Positions 45,886 to 54,140 are shown, counted from the stretch's first letter. The stretch: DNA of 64,000 bases from Pseudomonadota bacterium (GCA_040384265.1 JAZKJM010000001.1:248001-312000); one strand, 5' to 3'. The notes: generated by a model from the letters alone, not told the origin. A program made the numbers and translations.

Positions 45886-46587
45886 ATGGCATCCTCTTCG
45901 CACGGCGGTAAAATCGCTCTTTTCATTATTGTCGCCCTGGTCGGCGGCTTTGCGGGCTTTGGTTATTTCAACCAGACCGCCAATCTCGATGCGAAAGCAA
46001 AAGAAGAAGCCGCCAAGCCCGGTGAGCCGGTAGTGGATCGCAGCCTGCTGGCGCCCAAGCCCAACGATATTATCCTTGGCGATGTGAACGCGCTGATCAC
46101 GGTGGTCGAATATTCGTCGCTTTCCTGCCCGCATTGCGCCAATTTCCACCAGACCGTGCTGCCCGCGCTTGAAAAAGAATTCATCACCCCCGGCAAGGTG
46201 CGCCTTGTGGTGCGCCATTTCCCGCTTAACGAACCGGCCATTAAGGCCGCGGAAGTGGTGGAATGCGCCGGCAGCAACGGCCTCAAGCGCGAGAGCTTCC
46301 TGAAAGTGCTGTTCAGCATGCAGCCGCAATGGGCATTCGGCGACAGCTTCCTGAAAGACCTCAAGCAAATCGCCCTCGTCGGCGGCATGGATAGCGCCAC
46401 CTTCGATAGCTGCATGGCGGATAAAGCGCTTGAAACCCGCATCCTGACCACGCGCCAGGAAGCTGAAACCCAGCTCAACATCAACTCAACGCCGACCTTC
46501 TTCATCAACGGCGATAAAATGGAAGGCGATGTCTCCATAGAAAACTTCCGCAAAGCCTTGGCAGGTGCGGGTTCGGGCAAGAAGTAA
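45886..46587 (+). CDS. DsbA-family thiol protein, membrane-anchored
   Basis: A 233-residue protein with a signal anchor at about residues 10-26, a linker, then a thioredoxin fold with active CPHC (Cys81, Cys84, in SSLSCPHCANFHQ) and cis-Pro NSTPTFFINGDKMEG. In many alphaproteobacteria a similar DsbA-family gene follows DUF721 and precedes smc; here the ATP synthase operon follows instead. It probably acts in the periplasm on disulfides. Confidence 0.9.
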   Translation: MASSSHGGKIALFIIVALVGGFAGFGYFNQTANLDAKAKEEAAKPGEPVVDRSLLAPKPNDIILGDVNALITVVEYSSLSCPHCANFHQTVLPALEKEFITPGKVRLVVRHFPLNEPAIKAAEVVECAGSNGLKRESFLKVLFSMQPQWAFGDSFLKDLKQIALVGGMDSATFDSCMADKALETRILTTRQEAETQLNINSTPTFFINGDKMEGDVSIENFRKALAGAGSGKK

Positions 46588-46606
46588 ACAGCCCCCATCT
46601 CGCTGC

Positions 46607-46635
46607 TTGACAGGGTGGGTGTGTATCCATAGATT
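46607..46635 (+). promoter_or_regulatory. Promoter of the F0 operon
   Basis: TTGACA (46607-46612, consensus -35), 17-base spacer, TAGATT (46630-46635). The -10 box ends 9 bases before the atpI ATG, so the transcript would be leaderless or nearly so. Confidence 0.8.
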
Positions 46636-46644
46636 GCGCGCGCC

Positions 46645-46956
46645 ATGAGCGAAGAGACAGAGCAAAAAGCTGCCAGCCTTGAGACGCTTACCAAGCGACT
46701 CGACGAGGTGAAGAAGCTGCAACCTGCCGCAACGCCCGAAGCCAAATTGCCAGGGGATGCGGCCCGCGCCGCGATCGATTTCGCCTCGGCAACGGCAGTT
46801 GGCACCCTGCTCGGTTACGGGCTGGATGCATGGCAGAACACCTCCCCGTGGGGGTTGCTTGGGGGCTTGCTCCTTGGCACCGTAACGGGGGCTTATATGA
46901 TGTTCCTTGGAGAAGCGCACCGGCGCCGCTCTGCGGAAACGGATAAAACGGAATAA
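46645..46956 (+). CDS. atpI: ATP synthase protein I (AtpI/AtpZ family)
   Basis: A 103-residue membrane protein with two helices at about 45-95 (IDFASATAVGTLLGYGLDAW, SPWGLLGGLLLGTVTGAYMMF) after a charged N-terminal region. AtpI/AtpZ assists c-ring assembly or ion uptake during F-ATPase assembly. It is first in the F0 operon, directly behind a strong promoter-like pair. Confidence 0.9.
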   Translation: MSEETEQKAASLETLTKRLDEVKKLQPAATPEAKLPGDAARAAIDFASATAVGTLLGYGLDAWQNTSPWGLLGGLLLGTVTGAYMMFLGEAHRRRSAETDKTE

Positions 46957-46967
46957 AGGATCTCGTC

Positions 46968-47726
46968 TTGGCTGACACCGCACATCATGGCCCGCTCGAC
47001 CAGTTCGCAGTAAGCCCCATTATCGAGCTGCCGCGCGCGCTTGGGATCGACACCAGCATCACCAACTCGGCGCTGTTCATGCTGCTGGCGGTGGCCGCCA
47101 CGGTCGTCCTCTTCGTATTCGCCATGCGCAAGCGCGCCACCATTCCGGGCCGCATGCAATCGCTGGCAGAAATTTCATATCAGTTCGTCCACGGCATTGT
47201 CGGCGAAAACGCCGGTAAGGATGGGATGAAATATTTCCCGCTCATGTTCACGCTGTTCCTGTTCATCATGTTCGTGAATGTGATTGGCCTGCTGCCGATG
47301 TCCTTCGCGCCGACCAGCCAGATCATCGTGACCATCGGCCTTGGCGCCTTCATGTTCCTGGCCATTGTGGTGATCGGCATCGTCAAGCAAGGCCCGGTCA
47401 AGTTCCTGAAACATTTTATGCCCCCCGGCCTGCCGCTGTGGATCGCGCCACTGGTGCTGGTGATTGAAATTGTCTCCTACCTGTCGCGCCCGCTCAGCCT
47501 TGGCATTCGTCTGGCCGCAAACATGACGGCGGGTCACACGCTTATTCACGTCATGGCGGGCTTTGTGGCACCGCTGGCGCTATTTGGCTTCTTGCCAATT
47601 GTGTTTCTCGTGTTTATGACGGGCTTCGAATTTTTTGTCGCGATCCTGCAAGCCTACGTGTTTACCATGTTGTGCAGCATGTATCTCGGCGAAGCACTCG
47701 CCGATCACGATCACGACCACCACTAA
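46968..47726 (+). CDS. atpB: ATP synthase F0 subunit a
   Basis: Proton channel subunit, 252 residues, starting at TTG. Six membrane helices; conserved arginine in LSLGIRLAANMTAGHTLIH (about residue 178) that faces the c-ring, and the PTSQIIVTIGL segment. The C-terminus is histidine-rich (DHDHDHH), an unusual natural run of His/Asp. Twelve bases follow the atpI stop. Confidence 0.95.
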   Translation: MADTAHHGPLDQFAVSPIIELPRALGIDTSITNSALFMLLAVAATVVLFVFAMRKRATIPGRMQSLAEISYQFVHGIVGENAGKDGMKYFPLMFTLFLFIMFVNVIGLLPMSFAPTSQIIVTIGLGAFMFLAIVVIGIVKQGPVKFLKHFMPPGLPLWIAPLVLVIEIVSYLSRPLSLGIRLAANMTAGHTLIHVMAGFVAPLALFGFLPIVFLVFMTGFEFFVAILQAYVFTMLCSMYLGEALADHDHDHH

Positions 47727-47767
47727 ACACTGTATCACTTTAACATTATCACCTCTTGGAGTTTATC

Positions 47768-47992
47768 ATGGAAATGGAAGCATTGAAATTCATCGGCACC
47801 GGTCTTGTTGCAATCGGTATGCTGGGCGCAGCAATCGGCGCAGGGATCATTTTCGGCAACGCCGCTCAAGGCATTGCACGCAACCCAGCGGCTGAAAGCA
47901 AAATCCGCGGTATCGCCATCCTCGGCGCTGTTTTCGCAGAATTCATGGGTCTGCTCTCGTTCGTTCTCGGCATGATCATGATCTACGGCTAA
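47768..47992 (+). CDS. atpE: ATP synthase F0 subunit c
   Basis: Hairpin proteolipid of 74 residues: MEMEALKFIGTGLVAIGM, GAAIGAGIIFGNAAQGIARNP (loop RNP) and a second helix with the proton-carrying glutamate in AVFAEFMGLLSFVLG. The start at 47768 is preceded by TTGGAG. The essential residue is Glu as in other alphaproteobacteria. Confidence 0.97.
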   Translation: MEMEALKFIGTGLVAIGMLGAAIGAGIIFGNAAQGIARNPAAESKIRGIAILGAVFAEFMGLLSFVLGMIMIYG

Positions 47993-48015
47993 GACGCCGT
48001 TTACGCGAGGGTAGA

Positions 48016-48570
48016 ATGAAAGCCATTCAACAGACGGGTTATCTGGTTGCGGGTGCGGTGCTGCTAACAGCAACGGGCGCGCAGGCCGGCGGTTTGCCGC
48101 AGATCGACCCGACATGGTTTCGCAACGAGTTGCTGTGGCTCGCCGTCAGCTTCTGCGTGCTGTATGGTTTTGTCTCGCGGCTGATTGCACCGTCGATCAA
48201 TAACGTGCTCACTATCCGTGAGAACGCGATCAACGAAGCCATCGCCGATGCCGAGCGCGCCAAAAGCGCGGCGGAATCCACCCTCGGTAACGCCGCTTCG
48301 ACCAGCCAGTCGGCGCGCTCGAAAGCATCGGAATTACTGGCGGCGGCGCAAGCCGCCACCAGCGCCGATGCCGCACAAGCCCTCGCCAAGCTCGACCATG
48401 ACCTCGCCCGCAAGACGCGTCAGGCCAGTGCCGTGCTGGAAGAAGCCGTGCAAAAAGCCAGTAAAAACGTCGATGAAGCATCGCAAAGCCTCGCGGAAGC
48501 AATGGCCGCCAAGCTGCTCGGCGCGGATGCAACGCTCAGCGCTCCCCTTAAACTCGTCATGAAACGTTAG
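48016..48570 (+). CDS. atpF2: ATP synthase F0 subunit b' (second b-type subunit)
   Basis: Stator subunit b' of 184 residues: a membrane segment with WFRNELLWLAVSFCVLYGF near residues 37-55 and a long Ala-rich coiled coil (AINEAIADAERAKSAAESTL...). Having b and b' genes side by side (next gene is b) is typical of photosynthetic and related alphaproteobacteria. A hydrophobic N-terminus ending AQAGG could be a signal peptide or first helix. Confidence 0.9.
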   Translation: MKAIQQTGYLVAGAVLLTATGAQAGGLPQIDPTWFRNELLWLAVSFCVLYGFVSRLIAPSINNVLTIRENAINEAIADAERAKSAAESTLGNAASTSQSARSKASELLAAAQAATSADAAQALAKLDHDLARKTRQASAVLEEAVQKASKNVDEASQSLAEAMAAKLLGADATLSAPLKLVMKR

Positions 48571-48578
48571 AGGAATCG

Positions 48579-49157
48579 GTGAAAGAAAAAACCGTCCATG
48601 CTGCCGAAGCCGTTACCACCACCGCCCCTGCGGTGGATAGCGGCATGACGACCGCCGTTGCCGAGCACGCCGCATGGCTGCACAGCGCGGATACGTGGAT
48701 TGCCGTTTCATTCGTGCTTTTTATCGCGCTGTTCGTGAAGTTTGCGCTGCCGAAAATCAATGCCTCGCTGGATGACCGCGCGAATAAAATCCGCGATCAG
48801 CTGGAGCAAGCCGCCCGCCTGCGCGCCGAAGCACAAGCCCTGCTCGCCAGCTACCAGCAACAGCAGCAAGAAGCGATGAAGGAAGCCGAATCCATCATCG
48901 CTAGCGCCCAGCGCGACGCGGCTGACATGCGCACCCGCGCGGTGGATGAATTGAAAACCGCCCTCGACCGCCGCAGCCAGCAAGCGCAGGAAAAAATCGC
49001 CCGCGCCGAAGTGGAAGCGATCGAGCAGATCCGCAAAACCATCATCACCACCGCCACCGAATCGGCCCGCGAAATTGTCGCCACCCAGCTGCAAAGCCAA
49101 ACGGATGACCAAGCCGTCACCCGTGCACTGGCCGCGATTGAACGCCAGATTCACTAG
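48579..49157 (+). CDS. atpF: ATP synthase F0 subunit b
   Basis: Stator subunit b of 192 residues, starting at GTG. The single membrane helix is TWIAVSFVLFIALFVKFALP (about 39-58), preceded by a 38-residue Ala/Thr-rich N-terminus, and followed by the coiled-coil dimerisation region (QLEQAARLRAEAQALLASYQ). It ends the F0 operon; the delta, alpha, gamma, beta and epsilon genes are not in the window, as usual for alphaproteobacteria. Confidence 0.92.
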   Translation: MKEKTVHAAEAVTTTAPAVDSGMTTAVAEHAAWLHSADTWIAVSFVLFIALFVKFALPKINASLDDRANKIRDQLEQAARLRAEAQALLASYQQQQQEAMKEAESIIASAQRDAADMRTRAVDELKTALDRRSQQAQEKIARAEVEAIEQIRKTIITTATESAREIVATQLQSQTDDQAVTRALAAIERQIH

Positions 49158-49275
49158 GCCGCCCACCATCGCCGGATGACGGCGTGGGAAAAAATCCCGC
49201 ATATATTCGCAAACAGCTCTAGTGTTTTCAGGTTGCCCGGCTATAGTCCGTGCCTTCACCGTAAGAAAAATTCTG

Positions 49276-50073
49276 ATGACACGACGAATAACAGTATTCG
49301 CCCTTGCCATGCTCTGCGCCACTTGCGCGCATGCGGGCGCATGGCTGCAGCCCGAGGGCAAAGGGTTGGTCATTGGCCAGGCCGCTTATTACAGCACGAC
49401 AAAATATTTCGATGCGCAGGGCAACACGCAACCCCAGCCGCGCTTTTCCAAATATGAATTCCAGCCCTATGTTGAGTATGGGCTGCTGGAAAAACTCACC
49501 GTCGGCGGCAGCCTGTATGCGCAATCGGTCGAGCAATCGGGCATCACCAATTACGGCATTGCCGACCCGGAATTATTCCTGCGCGCCAAGCTCTGGCGCG
49601 ACGACAAACAAGCGCTCTCCCTGCAACCGCTGATCAAATTCCCCAGCCAGTTCGCAAGCGACCTGCCCCCACGCGGCGGCAGCAAAAGCACCGACATGGA
49701 GCTCTCGCTGCTTTATGGCCGCAACCTGAAACTCATCAGCGATAGCGATTACCTCGACACCCGCATCGGCTATCGCGGGCGCGACCAGGGGCTCAGCAAC
49801 CAATGGCGGGCGGATGCCGCACTCGGCCTGTCGCTCACACCGCACTGGCAACTCATCCCTGCCATTCGCGCGGTTTACACGCCGGGCCTGCAACAGGCCG
49901 CCGCCTTCAGCGAAAATGGCGACCTCGATGGCAATGTCCTGAAAGTCGAACTCAACGGCGCCTACCATATCGACGAGAAACGCTGGGTGCAGCTGGGCCT
50001 GTTCAAACATATCGCGGGCATGCAAACCGGCGAAGGCTACGGCGCCTCCATCAGCTACGCGCATCGTTTCTAA
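49276..50073 (+). CDS. Outer-membrane beta-barrel protein
   Basis: A 265-residue protein with a signal peptide (MTRRITVFALAMLCATCAHA) and a mature chain rich in amphipathic strands with alternating aromatic residues (KYEFQPYVEYGLLEKLTVGGS, YGRNLKLISDSDYL, TRIGYRGRDQ) and a terminal Phe (ISYAHRF), the Bam-type beta signal. About 10-12 strands are plausible. The start is chosen after an upstream Met that lacks a signal peptide. It ends two bases before the MshEN-GT2 gene, with which it probably forms an operon: perhaps an export or anchoring protein. Confidence 0.75.
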   Translation: MTRRITVFALAMLCATCAHAGAWLQPEGKGLVIGQAAYYSTTKYFDAQGNTQPQPRFSKYEFQPYVEYGLLEKLTVGGSLYAQSVEQSGITNYGIADPELFLRAKLWRDDKQALSLQPLIKFPSQFASDLPPRGGSKSTDMELSLLYGRNLKLISDSDYLDTRIGYRGRDQGLSNQWRADAALGLSLTPHWQLIPAIRAVYTPGLQQAAAFSENGDLDGNVLKVELNGAYHIDEKRWVQLGLFKHIAGMQTGEGYGASISYAHRF

Positions 50074-50075
50074 GG

Positions 50076-51965
50076 ATGGAACCCACCCCTAAGCGCATCG
50101 GCGATATTCTGGTGAACCACGGCGCCATTGCGCGCGCCACGCTGGAAAAAGCCGCCGCCACCAGCCGCGGTCGGCTGGGTGATTTCCTGCATGCGCATGG
50201 GCTGATCGAGGGCCGCGCCCTCAGCCACGCCGTCGCCCAGCAGGCGCAATTGACGATGGTGGATTTTTCCACCAATGCGCCCGATGACGCGCTTTTCCGC
50301 CCGCGCGATCTGGATCATTACCTCGCCCATCGCTTCGTCCCCTACCGGCGCGAAGACGGGGTGCTGCTGCTCGCCACCCCCGCCCCCAGCGCCGCCCTCG
50401 CCGCGTTTGCCGCCAGCCATTACGGCGAACCAATCCGCTTTGTCATCACCGGCAGGCGCGACATGGCGGATTATTTCGCGCAGCGGGCAGCACTCACCAC
50501 CACCCGGCGGGCGCGCCTGTCGCTGCGCCGCCGCCGTCGCCATCTGGTCGCGGATCGGATTTTGCTACCGCATCAATCGCGCAGCATGCTGCTACTGGCG
50601 CTGCTGCTGGGCTGTGTCGCGATCTTTATTCCGGCGACGGGTTGGCAGATGCTGCTCATTGCCTGCAACCTGTTTTACCTGACCACCCTGGCGCTGAAAA
50701 TCATGCTCTACACGCACGGCCGCACCGCCCAGCGCGAGCAAGCCACACGTGAGCACGCCCTCAAAATCGCTGCCCAATCACTCGATGCGGCAACGCTGCC
50801 GGTCTATTCCATCCTCATCCCCATGTACCATGAATCCTCCGACGTGATGGCGCGGCTGATCGGCCACCTGAACGCGCTGGATTACCCCAAGGAAAAGCTC
50901 GACATCAAACTCATCTGCGAAGCAGACGATGTGGAAACCCTGCACGCATTGCGCGCCTTGCGCCCACCCGCGACCATGGAAATCCTGCGCGTGCCGCCCT
51001 CCACCCCGCGCACCAAACCCAAGGCCTGCAATGTCGCCTTGCACCATATTCGCGGCGACTACCTCGTCATTTTCGATGCCGAAGACGCCCCCGCGACCGA
51101 CCAGCTGCGCCTCGCCGTAGCAATGTTTCGCGCCGGGCCCAAAAACCTTGCCTGCCTGCAAGGCAGCCTCAACTACTATAACCGCAACGAGAACCTGCTG
51201 ACCCAGCTGTTCGCCATCGAATACAGCGCGTTTTTCCGCCTGTCGCTGCCCGCGCTCGAACGGCTGAACCTGCCGATCCCCCTTGGCGGCACCAGCAACC
51301 ACCTGTGCGTCGCCGCCCTTAACGATGCCGGCGGCTGGGATGCCTTCAACGTCACCGAAGACGCCGACCTTGGCATCCGCCTCGCCTATCTGGGCTATGT
51401 CACCCGCACCCTGCCCTCGCTGACGCTGGAGGAAGCCCCCATCACCGTGGATGCGTGGATGAAACAGCGCACCCGCTGGATCAAGGGCTACATCCAGACA
51501 TGGCTGGTCTTCACGCGCGACACGGCGGAGCTGAAACGCCGCCTTGGCCCGGCGGGTTATTACGGCTTCCAGTTCTTCGTCGGCGCGCCGGCCCTCACCT
51601 TCCTGATGGCACCGTTTTTCTGGGTGGCATTCCTCGTCTCGCTGCTGGGCGTGTTCCCGACCCCGCTTTCCCCGACAATGCTGGGGCTGTGCCTTATTTC
51701 CTTCTTCGGCGGTATCATTGGCCATTGGCTGTTCGCGCGCGCTGTCATGCAGCTGGAAGGCTGGGATGATATGCGCAAAGCAGTCATCCTCTACCCGCTC
51801 TACTGGCTACTGCATTCGGTGGCGGCGGCGCGGGCGCTCTGGCAGCTCATCACCGCGCCGCATTATTGGGAAAAAACCCGCCACGGGGTGAGCAAGGGCC
51901 TAAAAACACCCATCGCCCCGCACGCCGCCGACATGCAAGCGAAAGCGGATGGGGCTATCCCCTGA
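50076..51965 (+). CDS. MshEN-glycosyltransferase 2 fusion, predicted c-di-GMP-responsive synthase
   Basis: A 629-residue membrane protein. Two MshEN-type motifs occur at about residues 6-29 (KRIGDILVNHGAIARATL) and 33-56 (GRLGDFLHAHGLIEGRAL), with the RLGxxLxxxG pattern known to bind cyclic di-GMP. Two membrane helices (about 168-210) precede a GT2 domain with YSILIPMYHE, LICEADD, FDAEDAP, EDADLG and QRTRW (catalytic Q/RxxRW), and several C-terminal helices. This is the architecture of exopolysaccharide or phage-receptor synthases such as NfrB, although here the MshEN part is N-terminal. Its neighbour is an outer-membrane barrel. Nucleotide control is inferred from motifs. Confidence 0.82.
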   Translation: MEPTPKRIGDILVNHGAIARATLEKAAATSRGRLGDFLHAHGLIEGRALSHAVAQQAQLTMVDFSTNAPDDALFRPRDLDHYLAHRFVPYRREDGVLLLATPAPSAALAAFAASHYGEPIRFVITGRRDMADYFAQRAALTTTRRARLSLRRRRRHLVADRILLPHQSRSMLLLALLLGCVAIFIPATGWQMLLIACNLFYLTTLALKIMLYTHGRTAQREQATREHALKIAAQSLDAATLPVYSILIPMYHESSDVMARLIGHLNALDYPKEKLDIKLICEADDVETLHALRALRPPATMEILRVPPSTPRTKPKACNVALHHIRGDYLVIFDAEDAPATDQLRLAVAMFRAGPKNLACLQGSLNYYNRNENLLTQLFAIEYSAFFRLSLPALERLNLPIPLGGTSNHLCVAALNDAGGWDAFNVTEDADLGIRLAYLGYVTRTLPSLTLEEAPITVDAWMKQRTRWIKGYIQTWLVFTRDTAELKRRLGPAGYYGFQFFVGAPALTFLMAPFFWVAFLVSLLGVFPTPLSPTMLGLCLISFFGGIIGHWLFARAVMQLEGWDDMRKAVILYPLYWLLHSVAAARALWQLITAPHYWEKTRHGVSKGLKTPIAPHAADMQAKADGAIP

Positions 51966-51988
51966 GCCATTTCCATGCACGATAGCTG

Positions 51989-52017
51989 TTGACAGCCCTG
52001 CTGCCCCCGGCTAGAAA
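51989..52017 (+). promoter_or_regulatory. Promoter of rpmJ
   Basis: TTGACA (51989-51994), 17-base spacer, TAGAAA (52012-52017), about 32 bases before the rpmJ ATG. Consensus -35. Confidence 0.75.
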
Positions 52018-52049
52018 GCGGCCTCTTTTATGTTAGATAGGTGACGACC

Positions 52050-52175
52050 ATGAAAATTCTCAGCTCATTGAAATCCGCCAAAAAGCGCGATAAAAACTGC
52101 CGCGTTGTTCGCCGCAAAGGCCGCTTGTATGTCATCAACAAGCAAAATCCGCGCATGAAAGCACGCCAGGGCTAG
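52050..52175 (+). CDS. rpmJ: Ribosomal protein bL36, zinc-free form
   Basis: A 41-residue protein ([41 protein letters not shown], written in parts). This is bL36; of the four zinc ligands (Cys11, Cys14, Cys27, His32 in the classic protein) only one Cys remains, so it is the zinc-independent (C-minus) type often induced when zinc is scarce, or the only type in some alphaproteobacteria. It lies 3 bases upstream of the DUF2061 gene. Confidence 0.95.
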   Translation: MKILSSLKSAKKRDKNCRVVRRKGRLYVINKQNPRMKARQG

Positions 52176-52178
52176 CGC

Positions 52179-52418
52179 ATGAGCGCTGATCCGGCACCTG
52201 ACCGCCGGGAAGCGCGTGCACGTTCCCTTGCTAAAGCCGTCAGCTGGCGCATTACCGGCAGCATTGACACGTTTATCCTCAGCTGGCTCATCACGGGCGA
52301 TGCCCGCATTGCCGGTGCCATTTCCGCCGTCGAAGTGCTGACCAAAATCATCCTGTTTTACGTGCATGAACGCGTCTGGGGTAAAATCCGCTGGGGCAGA
52401 CCAAGCGCTGCCAACTAA
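52179..52418 (+). CDS. DUF2061 membrane protein
   Basis: A 79-residue protein with two membrane segments, matching DUF2061 (SLAKAVSWRITGSIDTFILS, GAISAVEVLTKIILFYVHERVW, KIRWG). Family function is unknown; in other bacteria it is found near cysteine/sulfate or ribosomal genes. Co-directional with rpmJ, three bases away, and followed by a palindrome. Confidence 0.85.
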   Translation: MSADPAPDRREARARSLAKAVSWRITGSIDTFILSWLITGDARIAGAISAVEVLTKIILFYVHERVWGKIRWGRPSAAN

Positions 52419-52425
52419 CCACTCG

Positions 52426-52457
52426 ATTGTCATGCCAGCGAAAGCTGGCATGACAAT
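52426..52457. repeat. Short perfect palindrome (type B related)
   Basis: ATTGTCATGCCAGC, GAAA tetraloop, GCTGGCATGACAAT; stem 14 bases. It lies between the DUF2061 gene and a convergent unknown gene. The core GTCATGCC..GGCATGAC matches the outer arms of the other repeats. It could act as a terminator, but no T tract follows on either strand. Confidence 0.88.
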
Positions 52458-52487
52458 GGCATGGAGGATGGTTAGGAGCCGAACGGC

Positions 52488-52886
52488 TTAACGAACAAAA
52501 ACCTGCGTTTCGTCGTAGCGGATGCCCGATTGCGACATGCCGGTAACGTTGATGCGGCTCATCGGCACGCCGATATCCTTCATCGCCGCAATGACGGACT
52601 GGGTGTTATGACCAGCAATCGCCTGCCATTTACGATCCGTCTCACCATCGCCCGTTGCCGGGGCGTAGGAAACAACATCGAACATCACCTCCGGCTTGAT
52701 CGCCACGGCCTTCGAGATCGCGCTATAAAGCTGCTGGTCGAAATAGACCCGCGGCTGGTTAAAGCGGATGATGACCAGCGCCGGCGAATCCAGCGACTGC
52801 GCCTGAGCGTGAATGGGCATGGCAACACTCGCCGCAAGCAGCAGGCTGAGCATCAGGGTGCGTGGAAGGCGATGTTTTTTATGCAT
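52488..52886 (-). CDS. Exported hypothetical protein
   Basis: A 132-residue product with a signal peptide (MHKKHRLPRTLMLSLLLAAS, cut after AQA) and a mature part with beta-rich segments IIRFNQPRVYFDQQLYSAIS, VMFDVVSYAP and SRINVTGMSQSGIRYDETQV. The last stretch, SxxxVTGxSQSG...VxVFVR, recalls the closing strand of OmpA-like domains, but the peptidoglycan-binding Asp/Arg are not clearly present. The start at 52922 would add a non-signal extension and is rejected. Function unknown. Confidence 0.72.
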   Translation of the reverse strand: MHKKHRLPRTLMLSLLLAASVAMPIHAQAQSLDSPALVIIRFNQPRVYFDQQLYSAISKAVAIKPEVMFDVVSYAPATGDGETDRKWQAIAGHNTQSVIAAMKDIGVPMSRINVTGMSQSGIRYDETQVFVR

Positions 52887-52953
52887 GATGGGTTGCGTAG
52901 CACGCCCTTTTCGTGCGCGCAAGCGGTGCGTTTCAGAAAGCGAAAAATGCCGC

Positions 52954-52982
52954 TTGCACTTACCCGATGACTTCGTTAGGTT
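52954..52982 (+). promoter_or_regulatory. Promoter of tRNA-Arg
   Basis: TTGCAC (52954-52959), 17-base spacer, TAGGTT (52977-52982), ending 23 bases before the tRNA. Confidence 0.55.
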
Positions 52983-53005
52983 GCCGCTCCTTCACGGCCT
53001 ATTGC

Positions 53006-53082
53006 GCACCCATAGCTCAACTGGATAGAGCACTTGACTACGAATCAAGAGGCTAGGGGTTCGAATCCCTTTGGGTGCGCCA
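53006..53082 (+). tRNA. tRNA-Arg (anticodon ACG), CCA encoded
   Basis: A 77-base cloverleaf: acceptor GCACCCA / TGGGTGC (53006-53012 and 53072-53078), D-arm TAGCTCAACTGGATAGAGC, anticodon loop with ACG (TGACTACGAATCA), T-loop TTCGAAT, discriminator G and encoded CCA (53080-53082). The A34 would be edited to inosine. Confidence 0.97.
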
Positions 53083-53241
53083 ATGCTGCCTATGCCGTTC
53101 GTGAAATTCCCCCAGCCGCGCCCACATACCACACCGCCCCACTGTTTGCCGCCCCGGCGCGCCCACTAAGCGAATGGGCTTGACGGATGGGGGCCAACCG
53201 TGCATCTTGAAAAATGTTACACGATTCAAGCGGAGGATGGC

Positions 53242-53763
53242 ATGGCACATGGCGGCGCACGCAAAGGGGCAGGCAGGCCCAAAGGCAAAGGCCGGTTCAA
53301 CGAGCCGACCAAACCCATGCGCGTGCCGCTCAGCATGGTCGGCCTGATCCAGGATTTCGCGGAAGGGGACGGGCCGGACATGGGCCTGCCGCTCTATTCC
53401 TCACGCGTGCAGGCGGGCTACCCATCGGCGGCGGATGACCATATCGAAACGCGGATCGACCTCACCCGCCATCTGGTCAAGCAGCCCTCTTCCACCTTCC
53501 TCGTGCGCGCCAGCGGCGACTCGATGATCGATGCCGGCATCCGCGACGGGGATCTGCTGATTGTGGATCGCAACGCCAAGGCCGTTAACGGCAAGGTCGT
53601 CGTCGCCGCGATTGATGGGGAACTGACCGTAAAATTCCTGATCGAGAAAAAAGGCACCGCGGTGCTGATGCCCGCAAACCCGAAGTTTCTGCCCATCCCC
53701 ATCAACTCCGAAAGCGGCGTCCATATCTGGGGCGTCGTCACCAGCTCGGTGCATGAACACTAG
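53242..53763 (+). CDS. UmuD-like S24 family protein without a neighbouring UmuC
   Basis: A 173-residue product starting MAHGGARKGAGRPKGKGRF with a basic GRPKGKG tract, then a self-cleavage site VQAGYPS and the S24 catalytic domain: SGDSMIDAGIRDGDLLIVD (nucleophile Ser) and KVVVAAIDGELTVKFL (general-base Lys). The layout follows UmuD rather than LexA, as there is no N-terminal winged helix. UmuD activates error-prone DNA polymerase V after self-cleavage. No umuC lies within about 500 bases either way, and I did not identify an SOS box. GGAGG precedes 53242. Confidence 0.85.
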   Translation: MAHGGARKGAGRPKGKGRFNEPTKPMRVPLSMVGLIQDFAEGDGPDMGLPLYSSRVQAGYPSAADDHIETRIDLTRHLVKQPSSTFLVRASGDSMIDAGIRDGDLLIVDRNAKAVNGKVVVAAIDGELTVKFLIEKKGTAVLMPANPKFLPIPINSESGVHIWGVVTSSVHEH

Positions 53764-53809
53764 GGAATTTTCTATTTAATCCTACACGCTGTTGACCGTT
53801 CCACCGCAC

Positions 53810-53908
53810 TGTCACCCCATCTTCATGACGGGGTCCAGCTTCTTAAGAGATGGCTTAAATATTGGCCTATACAGGGAAGATGGACCCCGGCATAAAGCCG
53901 GGGTGACA
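53810..53908. repeat. Dispersed palindromic repeat, type B copy 3
   Basis: Outer TGTCACCCC / GGGGTGACA; right hairpin CCCCGGCATAAAGCCGGGG; left partial hairpin CCCCATCTTCATGACGGGG; middle arms TCCAGCTTC.../GGGAAGATGGA loosely paired. It lies 47 bases 3' of the UmuD-like gene. Confidence 0.88.
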
Positions 53909-54140
53909 CCCTTTTATGGTGATACAACGGTGTCCACTTCAATCGAAAATCTCTAGGCAGAGCGCCCCTTAGCGGCCTCCCCACCGGCATCCAAACACGG
54001 CCAGAGCGGCGTTGCACGGGTTCACGCCGCTACCAGCAACCCCGCCAACGCACCCGGCTGCACCCTCCCCGGCCCGGTTACCCACAACCCTGGCGGGAAA
54101 AAATCCTTATTTTTTAATAGAAAATTAATCTTCACAGAAC

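Noticed and set aside
50778-51725. A 315-residue minus-strand frame inside the GT2 gene
   Set aside because: Antisense shadow; GT2 motifs on the plus strand are decisive.
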